Positions 33,103-33,170 of a stretch of DNA of 33,170 bases are shown one piece after another. Position numbers and translations under genes: made by a program. The DNA lies in the NCBI GenBank assembly GCA_001642005.1, contig LWCA01000307.1:1-33170 (forward strand), given 5' to 3'. Numbering within the stretch: the stretch's first letter is position 1; the number at the start of each line of letters is the position of its first letter. A model generated the notes under the pieces. The model made no database searches and was not told the origin of the DNA. It saw only the letters and a program-made list of their open reading frames with translations. This DNA comes from Intoshia linei (Eukaryota; Orthonectida; Rhopaluridae).

Positions 33103-33170
33103 CTGTGATAAAACCAGATCTTATAAAAAAAGAAAAAATTGAAAATAGCAACAAAATTACAAACTATTTT

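Overview
This window is nuclear DNA from a metazoan animal. By eye it is roughly three quarters A+T. It carries spliced animal genes (RTF1, NSUN5, LAMP-like, plastin/fimbrin, COX4, ARGLU1, NDUFA7-like) with GT-AG introns, most only 32-45 bp long, and many decayed transposable elements. The species cannot be named from sequence alone. A small-genome, AT-rich invertebrate lineage (an orthonectid such as Intoshia would fit) is my guess, not a result.

Layout. 1-545: broken Ty3/gypsy pol fragment. 1058-3173 (+): RTF1, 14 exons. 3174-4644: intergenic, with a hAT transposase relic. 4645-5862 (+): C2H2 zinc-finger protein, convergent with NSUN5 (5919-7310, -). 7311-10656: repeats, including a Helitron-like fragment and a long degenerate AT-rich array. 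10657-12267 (+): protein of unknown N-terminal part ending in an snRNP-type RRM, with an apparent one-base frameshift. 14540-15539 (+) and 15542-17533 (-): two LAMP-like membrane proteins, tail to tail with 2 bp between stop codons; the minus copy has a foldback array of ~30-bp repeats in an intron. 17677-19329: Helitron-like element. 20462-26859 (+): plastin, 13 exons, with two more Helitron-like copies inside introns. 26889-27611 (-): COX4. 28198-29208 (+): ARGLU1. 29352-29543 (-): terminal exon of an NDUFA7-like complex I subunit. 29831-31242: whole Tc1/mariner element with a dead transposase. 31243-33170: hAT-type relics, a pogo/Tigger transposase fragment and a short MITE.

Two architectural themes stand out. 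First, genes come in tightly convergent pairs: stop codons are 2, 29, 56 and 143 bp apart. Second, intron length is bimodal: small introns, and a few of hundreds of bases, most of which hold repeats. In plastin, removing two Helitron-like insertions leaves introns of 55 and 87 bp. The genes serve unrelated housekeeping roles (transcription elongation, rRNA methylation, lysosomal membrane, actin bundling, respiration, RNA processing); I see no operon-like or pathway cluster.

All exon models come from reading splice sites and frames by eye and from remembered family motifs; none was checked against transcripts or a database.
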